From JBBSAT01 sp044223665 (GTDB taxonomy: Bacteria; Myxococcota_A; Polyangia; Polyangiales; Sandaracinaceae): a stretch of 64,000 nucleotides of DNA. Location: NCBI GenBank assembly GCA_044223665.1, contig JBGALT010000014.1:22839-86838 (forward strand), read 5' to 3'. Position 1 is the stretch's first letter; each line of letters begins with the position of its first letter. The translations under genes were made by a program, and so were the position numbers. Shown one piece after another: positions 50,445 through 61,380 of this stretch. Under the pieces are notes generated by a model. It saw nothing but the letters and a program-made list of their open reading frames with translations, did no database searches and was not told where the DNA came from.

Positions 50445-52472
50445 TCACGGCGCGAGCAGCGGCTGGGGCTCCACGGCGTCGTCGAAGGTGACCGTGCGGC
50501 TCGGCGTGGTGACGGTGGGTGGGCCGCCGTCGTCGGGGAACGCGATCGTGTGCGCCCCGGCGCCCGTGGCGATCGTGACGGTGGTGACGCCAGCGGCCGT
50601 CGTCGCGCTGGCGGAAGTGACCGCACCGTCGATGCCCAGCACCGTGACGAGATGCGCATCCCCGGCCGCGCTCGCCGGCACGTCGAGGCGATGACCACCG
50701 GAGTACTCGGCCGCGTCGACCGCGCTCCATGCCGTCTCGGTCGGCGTTCCGGCGCCGAGCACGAAGAACGCGTCGAGGCGCCCGTCGGTGCCGATCATCT
50801 GGGCGCCGGCCCCGGCGATCGCGGGATCGAGCGGGGTGTTCAGCCCGAAGATCGCCTGCGTCGACGGGTCGCTCGTCGCCACGCGATCGTCGATCACGAC
50901 CACGCCGGGCCGTACGAACACGAGACGGCGCAGCACCTCCGTGACGGTGTCGTCCTCGTAGGCCGGGGCCGTGTCGGTCGACACGTAGAAGATCTCGCCG
51001 TCCGTCTCGAGCGCTCGGAGCACCGAGGTCGTGCCCTCGCGCATCGGCAGCGGGTCGCCGCCTCGAACGAGGCGCACGAGGTTGTGCACCTCGACCCCCT
51101 GCACGATGCCCGAGTGCGAGAGGACGTTCTCGTCGAACGCGAGCCACTCGCCCGAGAAGAGCACGAACGAGCCCTGATCCTGGTGCGCGTGCGACTCGGT
51201 GTAGGGCCCGGCGACGAGCGCGAGATAGCTCGCATCGGTCGCCCACGCCGAGCGTGCGAACACGTGGCCAGTCCCGACGGCGTGATAGACGGTGCCGAGC
51301 CGCGCGAGCGGCGCGCCCGTCACCGTCGGGGCGTACAAGAAGTCGTAGAGGAACTGGAACCGCTGCTCCATCTGCGGCACCGAGCACTGCTCGAGGAACG
51401 TCACGGCCGACGCCGCGACGGGATCACTCGGATAGAGGTCCACCAGCGTGAGCAGGTACTGGCGGTGGTAGTCGAAGAGCGCCGCCGTCGAGTCGCGCGC
51501 ATGGTCGCCCGTCGGCGCGAGACGATCGAGCGTCGGCGTCGTCGCGTGCAGGAGATGCGGCATCGAGGCGCGCGTGTGGCTCGTGAGGTCGGCGATGTTC
51601 TCGCCGGTGCTCGCCTCCCAGACGTCGTAGAGCCAGAAGAGGCGCCGCATCGCGGTCCCGTAGCCCGTGCCCTCGCGCGAGCCGCCGCCGACGAGGTCGC
51701 GCTCGAAGGTCGGGACCAGCTCGGTCTCGATCTTCGTGGTGCGGAACTGCGTGAGCCAGCCCGCGGCCATGTCGTTCTCGCCGTCGGTGGCGAGCCCGAG
51801 CATCATCGTCGCCTCGAGGAACGAGTAGTAGTAGTTGTTGGACGGGTTGTTCACCGACCAGCCGGACCAGGGGAAGGGGCTCCCGTTCCAGACGGCGTCG
51901 TCGGGATGCCACACGTTCCACACCGCCTGGTTCGCGTAGGCGATCCACCGCGTGCGCTGCTCGGCCGACACCGACGCGAAGCACCAGTCGTAGACCAGTG
52001 CGAGGTCGCCGACGTAGTCGCCGACGTAGAGGTAGCTGTCGCCCGCGACCTCCGCGTTGCTTCCGCCGGCGATGCGGGCCTCTTCGGCGAGGACGATCTC
52101 GTCGATCTCGCGCACCGCGTGCGTGCAGTAGCGCGCGTCTCCGGTGAGCACGCCCACGAGCGCGGCGTCGGACTGGCGGAAAGCGTAGACGGTCCCCGGG
52201 GCATCGAGCTCCGTGTCGACGGCGCTGCGGAAGCGCGCGCCGGGCCCACTGCCGAGCGTGCTCGTCAGCCGGGCGCGGACGCCGGATCGATCGGAGAGCA
52301 GGATGCGCGGGTGGTCGCCGAGCACGATGGGGCCGGCGTCGGCACGCGGTGCATCGACCGACGCATCGCGGGCGGCGTCCGCTCCGCCGCGGCCGGCGTC
52401 GCCGGTCGGAGGAGCCGGCTCACCGCAAGCGCCGAGGGCCAGGACGAGGACGAGGGCAGTGCTGGTTCTCAC
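50445..52472 (-). CDS. Heparinase II/III-like polysaccharide lyase lipoprotein
   Basis: A 675-residue lipoprotein (lipobox GAC, Cys16) with an Asp/Ala linker. The middle is an (alpha/alpha)-toroid typical of alginate/heparin lyases ('ARYCTHAVREIDEIVLAEEARI', 'NNPSNNYYYSFLEATMMLGLA'). The C-terminal beta-sandwich includes 'PYTESHAHQDQGSFVLFSGEWLAFDEN', the heparinase II/III-like signature with a histidine. It probably cleaves uronic-acid-containing polysaccharide outside the cell; the substrate is unknown. It starts with GTG, 12 bp after the Hsp70-like gene. Confidence 0.82.
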   Translation of the reverse strand: MRTSTALVLVLALGACGEPAPPTGDAGRGGADAARDASVDAPRADAGPIVLGDHPRILLSDRSGVRARLTSTLGSGPGARFRSAVDTELDAPGTVYAFRQSDAALVGVLTGDARYCTHAVREIDEIVLAEEARIAGGSNAEVAGDSYLYVGDYVGDLALVYDWCFASVSAEQRTRWIAYANQAVWNVWHPDDAVWNGSPFPWSGWSVNNPSNNYYYSFLEATMMLGLATDGENDMAAGWLTQFRTTKIETELVPTFERDLVGGGSREGTGYGTAMRRLFWLYDVWEASTGENIADLTSHTRASMPHLLHATTPTLDRLAPTGDHARDSTAALFDYHRQYLLTLVDLYPSDPVAASAVTFLEQCSVPQMEQRFQFLYDFLYAPTVTGAPLARLGTVYHAVGTGHVFARSAWATDASYLALVAGPYTESHAHQDQGSFVLFSGEWLAFDENVLSHSGIVQGVEVHNLVRLVRGGDPLPMREGTTSVLRALETDGEIFYVSTDTAPAYEDDTVTEVLRRLVFVRPGVVVIDDRVATSDPSTQAIFGLNTPLDPAIAGAGAQMIGTDGRLDAFFVLGAGTPTETAWSAVDAAEYSGGHRLDVPASAAGDAHLVTVLGIDGAVTSASATTAAGVTTVTIATGAGAHTIAFPDDGGPPTVTTPSRTVTFDDAVEPQPLLAP

Positions 52473-52484
52473 CGCGCCAGGATA

Positions 52485-54029
52485 TCAGCCCATGCGGCCG
52501 AGGTCGTAGACGCGCTCGTAGCCGCGCGTGAGGTTCGCGATCGTGACGGTGATCGCGCCCGTCGGCGCGTAGCGATAGGTCTCTTCGATCTCCTCTTGCG
52601 CCAGCGCCGGGCTGGGCGCGACGGCGCGGTCGAGGTCGTTCCGATCGCGGAGCGCCGGGTCGTACGGGAAACAAACCTCGCGCCACGGGGTGAGCTCGCC
52701 GTTCGGGACGCCCCGTGCGTCGAGCGACGAGCACTCGAGGAAGCGGAGGTGGCCGACGGTGTGGCGCGGGTGGTAGCGGCGCCGCACGACGCGCTCGACG
52801 ACCGTCTCCGCCGCGCTCGCGGCGAGCGCGGCGTCCTTGTCGAAGATCGGATCGAAGATCTTCTCGCGGCCCCCGGCGCCCTCGCGCCAGACGCCGAAGT
52901 GGCGCGTGACGTTCTCGTGCACGAGCACACCGGCGTCGGGGTCGGCCGCGACCGCGAGCCCGATCGCCGTCGCCGCATGCGGAATCGGGGCGAGCAGCAC
53001 CTTCCGACCCAGTCGCGCCCGGAGCGCCTTCAGGACGCCCGCGAACGACGCGCCGCCGCCCACGACGTAGACGGCACCGAGCTGCCGCGCGTCTTCCGGG
53101 TCGAGGCCGTGCGCGGGGAGCGTCGCGAAGAGGCGGTCGACGGTCCCGATCGTCCGGTCGACGAGCGGCTCGCAGGCCGCGAGCACGTCGGCGGCCGGCA
53201 GCACCACGGGGGCCGCCTCGGGGAGCACCGTCGCGAGGTCGACCATCACGTTGCGCGACACGGTCGTCATCGCCTCTTTCGCCGCGCGCGCCGCGTCGCC
53301 CAGTCGGGCGCGCTCCACGCTCGAGAGCGAGGCCGGCGCGATCCCCGCCCGCGCGAGCGCGAGCGCGAGGATCGCCTCGTCGAAGTCGTCCCCGCCCAGG
53401 CGCCCGATGCCCTCGGTCGCGAGCAGATCGAAGTGGCGGCCACGGAGCGAGATCGCCGACGTGTCGAAGGTCCCGCCGCCGAGGTCGTAGACCACCACGT
53501 AGCGCTTGGGGCTGCGCTTGTTCTCGACGCCCAGGTGCCGGTGGGCGTACTCGATGCCCGCCGCGGTGGGCTCGTTCACCACGCTCAGCACGTCGATGCC
53601 CGCCCGCCGGCACGCCTCGATCGTGAGCCAGCGCTGGCGGCTGGTCGCGTTCGCAGGGACCGCGATCGCGGCCGAGAGCGGCTCGGTCGCGGGCACCTCG
53701 AGGCTCGAGGCGCGGATGGCGGTCGCGACGTGGCGCACGAACGCGGTCATCAGCGCGAGCGCGGACGGACGCGAGGGCAACGCGGAGATCGGGTCGTCGG
53801 GCGCGACGTCCGCGACCGCGCGCTTGATGGAACGAACGACGCCCTGCGCCTCGCCCACGCGCGCCACGGCCTCCCAGCCGAAGACGAGCGTGCCGCCGAT
53901 CTCGGCGGCGACGCCGGGGATCCACTCGCGCACCGTGCCGTCGGCCTCGAAGGACGCGAGCGGATACGAGCCACTGCGTACGGCCGCGACGACCGTGCGC
54001 GTGGTTCCGAGGTCGATGCCGAGCCGCAC
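52485..54029 (-). CDS. Hsp70-like ATPase (short DnaK relative)
   Basis: A 514-residue actin-fold Hsp70-family protein. It has the ATPase motifs 'GIDLGTT' (4-10), 'VVNEPTAAGIEYA', 'VVYDLGGGTFD', and 'VYVVGGGASFAG'. The C-terminal part is short, with only a partial substrate-binding domain and no lid, so it is not a housekeeping DnaK (about 640 residues). Start GTG at 54029; no good ribosome-binding site is visible. The downstream heparinase gene begins 12 bp later. No DnaJ or GrpE gene is nearby. The role is unknown; such proteins are common in myxobacteria. Confidence 0.88.
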   Translation of the reverse strand: MRLGIDLGTTRTVVAAVRSGSYPLASFEADGTVREWIPGVAAEIGGTLVFGWEAVARVGEAQGVVRSIKRAVADVAPDDPISALPSRPSALALMTAFVRHVATAIRASSLEVPATEPLSAAIAVPANATSRQRWLTIEACRRAGIDVLSVVNEPTAAGIEYAHRHLGVENKRSPKRYVVVYDLGGGTFDTSAISLRGRHFDLLATEGIGRLGGDDFDEAILALALARAGIAPASLSSVERARLGDAARAAKEAMTTVSRNVMVDLATVLPEAAPVVLPAADVLAACEPLVDRTIGTVDRLFATLPAHGLDPEDARQLGAVYVVGGGASFAGVLKALRARLGRKVLLAPIPHAATAIGLAVAADPDAGVLVHENVTRHFGVWREGAGGREKIFDPIFDKDAALAASAAETVVERVVRRRYHPRHTVGHLRFLECSSLDARGVPNGELTPWREVCFPYDPALRDRNDLDRAVAPSPALAQEEIEETYRYAPTGAITVTIANLTRGYERVYDLGRMG

Positions 54030-54137
54030 GCGGGGAGGATAGGTCGAGTCCGAGAAACACGCCCGTTTCCGTCGATCGCGCGGTTCGTGTAAGGAGCTCG
54101 GCCGCGTCGAGCGCTCGATTGCGGGTACGATGCGGCG

Positions 54138-55022
54138 ATGAGATCCGGTCGCGTGATCGTGCTCGCCGCGCTCCTTCTCTCGCTGGCCGGATGCACCTCG
54201 GCCACCCCGTCCGGGACGAGCGACGATGGTGACGTCTCCCGCGACGCCGCTCCTTTCGCCCGCGACGCCGAGACGATGGCGGACACCCCGCCCGTCGCGG
54301 ACGGTGGAGGCGGTGGGGCCACGTGCCCGCCCCGCGGGCCGAGCGACGTCGGTGTCCGCGACCCCTCGCGTCTGGCTCCCTCGGGCCGCATCGTCGTCAG
54401 CACGAGCGGCACCGTCGTCGAGAACGTCGACGTCGCGGGCGACATCGAGATCACGGGGGGCGCGACCAACGTGGTGATCCGCAACTTCCGGATCACGACC
54501 GACGCGTACTGGGGAGTCTTCGTGCGCGACGGAAGCGACGTCGTGATCGAGGACGGCGAGATCGACGGCCTCGGTCTGATCGACGACGCCATCCGCGGCG
54601 CGGGCTACGCCGCGCGGCGCCTCTACATCCACGACATCGAAGGCGACTCGTTCAAGGCCCACGGCCACAACACGATCGAGTGCAACTACGTCACCGACAT
54701 CGGGCGCGGCGCCGAGGCGCACGGCGACGGCGTGCAGATGATGGGTGACGGCGACATCTCCATCGTCCGGAACAACTTCGATCTCACGTCCGGAAGCCTC
54801 ACCGCGTGCATCTTCCCGTTCGGCACCGATCCCGTGCAGGGCCGCGTCGACGTGGTCGGCAACCGCTTCGACGGCGGTGGCTGGGTCGTCTACTGCCACG
54901 ACACGCTCTACGTGCGCGACAACGTCTGGGGGCCCGACTACGGGTACGGCGCCGTCACCGGTGCATGCGCGGAGTGGTTGAACAACACGTGGGAGTCGGA
55001 CGGAGCCCCGGTTCCGTACTGA
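54138..55022 (+). CDS. Parallel beta-helix lipoprotein
   Basis: A 294-residue lipoprotein (lipobox AGC, Cys19) with a short Asp/Ala linker. The mature part is a right-handed beta-helix of the pectate-lyase/PbH1 type: turns such as 'GRIVVSTSGTVVENVDVAGDIEITGG', 'NVVIRNFRITTD' and 'DISIVRNNFDLTSG' recur at about 22-residue steps. Such helices bind or cleave polysaccharide; the catalytic residues of any lyase class are not apparent. It is divergent from the Hsp70-like gene (108 bp). Confidence 0.84.
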   Translation: MRSGRVIVLAALLLSLAGCTSATPSGTSDDGDVSRDAAPFARDAETMADTPPVADGGGGGATCPPRGPSDVGVRDPSRLAPSGRIVVSTSGTVVENVDVAGDIEITGGATNVVIRNFRITTDAYWGVFVRDGSDVVIEDGEIDGLGLIDDAIRGAGYAARRLYIHDIEGDSFKAHGHNTIECNYVTDIGRGAEAHGDGVQMMGDGDISIVRNNFDLTSGSLTACIFPFGTDPVQGRVDVVGNRFDGGGWVVYCHDTLYVRDNVWGPDYGYGAVTGACAEWLNNTWESDGAPVPY

Positions 55023-55031
55023 TCGGGCCGC

Positions 55032-56708
<1,677 letters not shown>

Positions 56709-56838
56709 GCGCCCAGCGTAGCCGACCCGACGGCCGCGGGCGTGGATGCCTGGGCGGACGCTCGTGTCTGCCTCCGCGGGGACTCTCGGTTCGGCCGGGT
56801 TGCCGATCGAACGACACTCCTCGAGCCCCGAACGGCGA

Positions 56839-56868
56839 AGGCCCGCTGCGATCGCTCGCAGCGGGCCT
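56839..56868 (-). terminator. Terminator hairpin after the beta-barrel gene
   Basis: A 13-bp perfect stem (AGGCCCGCTGCGA/TCGCAGCGGGCCT) with a 4-nt loop lies 25 bp past the stop codon of the beta-barrel gene on the minus strand. It is the strongest hairpin in the window. There is only a very short T-run. Confidence 0.65.
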
Positions 56869-56893
56869 CTTCGCGCTCGTCCTCGCGCCGCGC

Positions 56894-57922
56894 TCAGATC
56901 TGGTAGCCGATCGAGCCGCCGAACGCGAAGCCGTAGAGGTTGTAAGAGAGGTCGACGCGGATGACGAGCTGCCGGATCGGCGTGATGCGCGCCGTGACGC
57001 GCGGCAGGTCGAGCCAGCCGAACATCGGAGGGATGCCGCCGTCGCCGAAGTAGAACGGGTTCGGGCCGGTGCCCTGCGCGCCGTTGCCGTTGCCGGTGGG
57101 GCCGGGGCCGCCGCCGTTCTGGATCTGGTAGGTGCCGCCCATCGTGCGGCTGCCGTCGAGGCGGCCGTTGGTGCCGACACGCTCGACGTTGCCCTCGCAG
57201 TAGCCGCCGCCGCCGTCGAGGGGCCCCGTGCACATGCGATAGCCGGAGGCCGCGGTCGAGTCGGGCGTCGCTTCCTGACGGTACAGGTTGCCGATCGTCC
57301 CGCCGAGCGAGAGGCCGAAGCCGATGTCGATCGCGAAGTACTCGTTGATCGGCACGGCCCACTGCACCTGCACGCTGCCGAACACGACGCCGAGGTTCGC
57401 GCGGACGTACTCCATCTCCGTGTCGGCAGCGTTGGTGCCGTGGAAGAAGCCGTCGCCGTAGAGGCCCGTGTAGCCCGCCTCGACGATGAAGTTCAGACCG
57501 TTGCGGCGCCACGCGAAGTAGCCGCCGAGCGTGCCTTCCACCGGGCTGTTGCCGCGGTAGGTCACGAACGCGCCGATCAGGAAGTCGGGGACGACGATGC
57601 CGCGGGTGAGGAAGCCGAAGTTGAAGTAGTCGCGGTTGGTCTCGTCGAGGCGCGCGCTGATGCCGTCGTCCGCGCTCGGCGGCTCCTCCGACTCCTCGAG
57701 GATCGCTTGCTCGTCGCCGAGCGCGTGCCCCGACTCGACCGTGCGCGCACCGGTGTCGGTGCTGCTCGTCGTCTCGGCGCTCGCCTGGTCGGCCTCGAGC
57801 GACGACGAGGTCGAAGAAGAAGTGGTCGTCGTCGTGGTGGTCGTCGCCTGCGCCTCCGCGCGACCAGCCATGCCGAGACCCAGAGCGGCCATCAACACCG
57901 CGAAACGAGCGAGCACACGCAT
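56894..57922 (-). CDS. Outer-membrane beta-barrel-like protein with Thr/Ser linker
   Basis: A 342-residue exported protein: Sec signal (about 1-25, ending AEA), a low-complexity Thr/Ser stretch (26-45), an acidic segment to about 85, then amphipathic strands ('YFNFGFLTRGIVVPDFLIGAFVTYRGN', 'NFIVEAGYTGLYGDGFF') ending 'YGFAFGGSIGYQI', as in outer-membrane barrels. A Gly-rich loop with 'CTGPLDGGGGYC' is inserted. The ATG follows GGAGGG. Function unknown. Confidence 0.77.
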   Translation of the reverse strand: MRVLARFAVLMAALGLGMAGRAEAQATTTTTTTTSSSTSSSLEADQASAETTSSTDTGARTVESGHALGDEQAILEESEEPPSADDGISARLDETNRDYFNFGFLTRGIVVPDFLIGAFVTYRGNSPVEGTLGGYFAWRRNGLNFIVEAGYTGLYGDGFFHGTNAADTEMEYVRANLGVVFGSVQVQWAVPINEYFAIDIGFGLSLGGTIGNLYRQEATPDSTAASGYRMCTGPLDGGGGYCEGNVERVGTNGRLDGSRTMGGTYQIQNGGGPGPTGNGNGAQGTGPNPFYFGDGGIPPMFGWLDLPRVTARITPIRQLVIRVDLSYNLYGFAFGGSIGYQI

Positions 57923-58046
57923 GGGGATCCCTCCGAAGTCAGGGCGGGATCCTACCGTGCCCGTCGCGCGCTTGAACAGATCCCCGCACGGGGCCGTGAG
58001 GGAACGCGGCTGCGTCCACCCAGAACGGACCCCCGCGCCGCCGTCG

Positions 58047-59159
58047 TCAGGCCTTCGCGCTCGGGGCGGCGGTGACCATCCCGGGCGAGCTCGTGTGCTG
58101 GCCGGTGAGCTCGGCGATGGTCTGCGAGAGCTCCTTGTTGATGCGGCGCACCCAGGCCTGCTTCTGGTGGAAGGGCAGGAACGCGGCCTTGAAGCCGTTG
58201 GAGATCATGTGGCTGATCTCGGGAAGGCCCATCCCCATCTCCTTGTGGCAGAGCCAGAGCTCCTTGCTCACGGTGGTGTCGGTGATGAGGCGGTTGTCGG
58301 TGTTGATCGTCACCCGCAGTCCGAGGTCGTGATAGAGCTTGAGCGGGTGCGAGGCGAGGTCGCGGACCGCGCCCGTCTGCACGTTCGAGCTCGGGCAGCA
58401 CTCGAGCGCGATGCGGTGATCGTTCACGTAGTGGAGCAGATCGCCGTCCTCGCGCAGGCGACAGCCGTGGCCGATGCGGTGCGCGCCGCACTGGTGGATG
58501 GCCTGGTGGATCGACGCCGGGCCGTAGGCTTCGCCGGCGTGGATCGTGACGTTGCAGTTGTTGTCGCGGACGAGCTGGAACGCCGGCAGGTGGTGCTTGG
58601 GCGGATGGTCGTACTCGGCGCCGGCGAGGTCGAAGGCGACGACGCCGCGTCCCTTGTAGGCGACCGCGAGCTCGGCCATCTCGAGCGAGCTCTCGGGCGA
58701 GATGTTCCGGATGCCGCAGAGGATGACGTTGCTGTCGATGCCGAAGCGCTCCTTGGCCTGCCAGAGGCCCTCGAGCACTGCCTCGACCACGGCGGTCAGG
58801 CGCAGGCCCTTGCGCGTGTGGAGCATCGGCGCGTAGCGGACCTCCATGTAGCGGACGTTCTCTCGCGCGGCGTCCTCACCCAGCTCGCGGGCGGCGCGGA
58901 CCAGCGCTTCCTCGGTCTGCAGGACCTGCAGCGTGACGTCGAAGGCCTTGAGGTACTCGACCAGCGAGCCGGTGTTCTCGCCGAGGTGCATCACGCGCTT
59001 CAGCTCGTCCGAGGTCTTGCCCGGGAGCGCGATGCCGCCCTTGTCGGCGAGGTCGAGGATCGTCTCGAGGCGGAGCGAGCCGTCGAGGTGGACGTGGAGG
59101 TCCGTCTTGGGGAGCCGCTCGAAGAACGAGAGCGGCAATTCGTTCGTCGCATGTGCCAT
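58047..59159 (-). CDS. add: Adenosine deaminase
   Basis: A 370-residue cytosolic enzyme that converts adenosine to inosine. Zinc and catalytic residues occur as 'LHVHLDGS' (His22, His24), 'IHAGEA', 'HRIGHG', 'CCPSSN' and 'INTDN'. The start at 59159 gives the usual short N-terminus; upstream sequence is antisense to the next gene. It lacks the signal peptide of the deaminase-like lipoprotein at 4689-6353, so the two act in different compartments. It is divergent from the TPR-like gene by 66 bp. Confidence 0.95.
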   Translation of the reverse strand: MAHATNELPLSFFERLPKTDLHVHLDGSLRLETILDLADKGGIALPGKTSDELKRVMHLGENTGSLVEYLKAFDVTLQVLQTEEALVRAARELGEDAARENVRYMEVRYAPMLHTRKGLRLTAVVEAVLEGLWQAKERFGIDSNVILCGIRNISPESSLEMAELAVAYKGRGVVAFDLAGAEYDHPPKHHLPAFQLVRDNNCNVTIHAGEAYGPASIHQAIHQCGAHRIGHGCRLREDGDLLHYVNDHRIALECCPSSNVQTGAVRDLASHPLKLYHDLGLRVTINTDNRLITDTTVSKELWLCHKEMGMGLPEISHMISNGFKAAFLPFHQKQAWVRRINKELSQTIAELTGQHTSSPGMVTAAPSAKA

Positions 59160-59225
59160 GGGTCGATCTAGCACGGTGATTCCGGTCTCGCGAGCCCGTG
59201 CAAGAGGCTGGCTGTCTCGGTTACC

Positions 59226-59819
59226 ATGGCCGCCATGCGTGCTCTCGTCTTCGCTCTGACCTTGCTCGCCACCTCCGGCGCCGCGGCCCAGGCCGCTCCC
59301 ACGAGCTACGAGGCGCGCGTCCGGCAGGCGACCGAGCAGATCGCCCACGGCGACCGCGCGACCGCGACGACGACGCTGCAGGCGGCCATCGCGGAGGCAC
59401 CGTCGCGCCCGGCTGCGTACTGCACGCTCGGCGAAGCACAGCGCGTCGCGAGTGACTTCCAGGGCTCGCTCGCGAGCTTCCAGAGCTGCCTGCGCTTCGC
59501 GCGCGACGAGGACGACGTCCTGCAGATCGCCCGGGCGATGCACGGCGTCGCGACGGCACACGAGCGGCTCGGCCAGATGGCCGAAGCTCGCGCCGCCTGG
59601 CTCGAGTTCCAGCGCTTCGCGGAAGGGGCCACGCGCGTGGCCAGCGCGACGCAGGCGCGCGAGCGCGTCTCGGCGATCGACGTGCAGGGCGAGCAGGAGC
59701 GCGTGTACGTCGACGTACGCGGGCGCATCGCCGAGCGCGAGCGCATCGCACGCGAGGCCGCTGCGGCGCCGCCTCCTCCGCCGCCGACCAGCACGTCGCG
59801 CGGTCGCACCCACCGCTGA
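59226..59819 (+). CDS. Exported TPR-like protein
   Basis: A 197-residue protein with a signal peptide (about 1-24, ending AQA) and three or so TPR-type helical pairs ('RVRQATEQIAHGDRATATTTLQAAIAEAPSRPAAYCTLGEAQRVASDFQGSLASFQSCLRFA'), ending in a basic helix and a Pro-rich tail. It should be periplasmic and act as a binding or scaffold protein. An ATG at 59235 is an equally good start. Promoter probably shared with add. Confidence 0.78.
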   Translation: MAAMRALVFALTLLATSGAAAQAAPTSYEARVRQATEQIAHGDRATATTTLQAAIAEAPSRPAAYCTLGEAQRVASDFQGSLASFQSCLRFARDEDDVLQIARAMHGVATAHERLGQMAEARAAWLEFQRFAEGATRVASATQARERVSAIDVQGEQERVYVDVRGRIAERERIAREAAAAPPPPPPTSTSRGRTHR

Positions 59820-59921
59820 TCGACTCCTTCCTGCGCGCGGAGCGGGCCCGGCCAGAAGGGCAGCCGTGCCCGGCGCGTGGACCCTTGACCCTTCGCTCGG
59901 GCGAACCACGATGGCGACGGC

Positions 59922-61376
59922 ATGGCCGTCTCCGCACGCCGCGCGACCGTTCTCGCGCTGCTCGCTTCGATCGCGATGAGCGCGCTCGAGGCGACCGTCG
60001 TCGGCACCGCGATGCCCACCGTGATCGCCGAGCTCGGTGGCCTCGACCGCTACGGCTGGGTGGGCGCCGCCTACATGCTGGCGTCGACGGTGACGATGCC
60101 GCTCTACGGCAAGATCGCCGACCTCTACGGCCGCCGCCCGACGCTGGTGTTCGGCATCGTGGTCTTCACGCTCGGCTCGTTCCTCTCCGGCGCGGCGACG
60201 AGCATGACGATGTTGGTGCTCGCGCGCGGGCTACAGGGCATCGGCGCGGGCGCGATGCAGCCGGTCGCCATGACGATCGTGGGGGACCTGTTCACGCTCG
60301 AAGAGCGCGGCCGTGTGCAGGGGCTCTTCGGCGCCGTCTGGGGCGTCAGCGGGATCGCGGGGCCCATCGTGGGCGGGCTCCTCGTCGCGACCGTCGGCTG
60401 GCGCTGGGTGTTCTGGATCAACCTCCCGCTCGGGATCGCGGCGATCACGATGCTGCTCCGGAGCTACCACGAGGCGCCGCGCGCGAAGGTGAGCGTGCGG
60501 ATCGACTGGTGGGGCGCGCTCACGCTCACGCTCGCCTCGATCGCGCTGCTGATCGGTGCCGAGCGCGAGTGGCCGATGATCACCCTCCCGCTCGGGCTCG
60601 CGCTCGGGGTCGCCTTCGTCTTCATCGAGCGCGAGGCCGACAGCCCGGTGCTGCCGCTCCCGCTGCTCGCGCGTCGCGGCATCGCGGTCGCCTCGCTCTC
60701 GAGCCTGCTGCTCGGCGCGGCGATGATGGCCGCGGTGATGTTCGTACCGCTCTATGCGCAAGGCGTGCTCGGTGCGAGCGCGCCCGAGGCCGGCGCGACG
60801 ATCGCACCGATGCTCGTCGGCTGGCCGCTCGCGTCGGCCGCGACGAGCCGCGCGCTCACCCGCGTCGGGTTCCGGCTTCCGGTGATCGCGGGCTCGCTCG
60901 TGGTGACGGTCGGGCTCGTCGGCCTCGCGCTGCTCGTGCGGCCGGAGGCGAGCCTCTGGGCGCTGCGCGGCGCCATGTTCGTCTACGGGCTCGGCATGGG
61001 CTTCACGCTCACGGCGCAGATCCTCGCGGTCCAGTCGAGCGTGGAGGCGAGCGAGCGCGGCGTCGCGACGGCGACGAACCTCTTCGCGCGCTCGATGGGT
61101 GGCGCGCTCGGCGCGGGGGCGCTCGGCGCGGTGTTCACGGCGGCGCTGGGCGAGAGCCTTCCCGCCGAGACGGTCGCCATGCTGCTCGATCCGCACCGGC
61201 GCGCGGACGTGGTCTCCGAGGCGACGGCGCGGGCGCTCGCGTCGGGCCTGGCGCCGATCTTCCAGGTCGGCGCGGCGCTCGGGCTCGTGGCGCTGGTCGT
61301 TTCGTTCCTCTATCCGCGCGACGAGAAGCGCTCGGTCGCGGTCGCGCCGATCGAGCCCGCGGCCTCGCTCGAGTAG
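59922..61376 (+). CDS. MFS drug exporter, DHA2 (EmrB/QacA) type
   Basis: A 484-residue inner-membrane transporter with 14 predicted helices. The MFS loop motif 'GKIADLYGRRP' lies between helices 2 and 3, and the exporter motif C 'GLFGAVWGVSGIAGPIVGG' in helix 5, which is specific to proton-driven antiporters. The first helix carries 'LDAT'-like 'LEATVVGTAMP'. Substrates are probably hydrophobic drugs or metabolites. No TetR/MarR regulator is beside it. Its stop lies 4 bp before the convergent lipoprotein stop. Confidence 0.92.
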   Translation: MAVSARRATVLALLASIAMSALEATVVGTAMPTVIAELGGLDRYGWVGAAYMLASTVTMPLYGKIADLYGRRPTLVFGIVVFTLGSFLSGAATSMTMLVLARGLQGIGAGAMQPVAMTIVGDLFTLEERGRVQGLFGAVWGVSGIAGPIVGGLLVATVGWRWVFWINLPLGIAAITMLLRSYHEAPRAKVSVRIDWWGALTLTLASIALLIGAEREWPMITLPLGLALGVAFVFIEREADSPVLPLPLLARRGIAVASLSSLLLGAAMMAAVMFVPLYAQGVLGASAPEAGATIAPMLVGWPLASAATSRALTRVGFRLPVIAGSLVVTVGLVGLALLVRPEASLWALRGAMFVYGLGMGFTLTAQILAVQSSVEASERGVATATNLFARSMGGALGAGALGAVFTAALGESLPAETVAMLLDPHRRADVVSEATARALASGLAPIFQVGAALGLVALVVSFLYPRDEKRSVAVAPIEPAASLE

Positions 61377-61380
61377 CGCG

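Noticed and set aside
50202..54092. A 1296-codon open frame on the plus strand
   Set aside because: It lies antisense to the heparinase-like and Hsp70-like genes, is made of Arg/His/Val/Glu runs, and has no domain.
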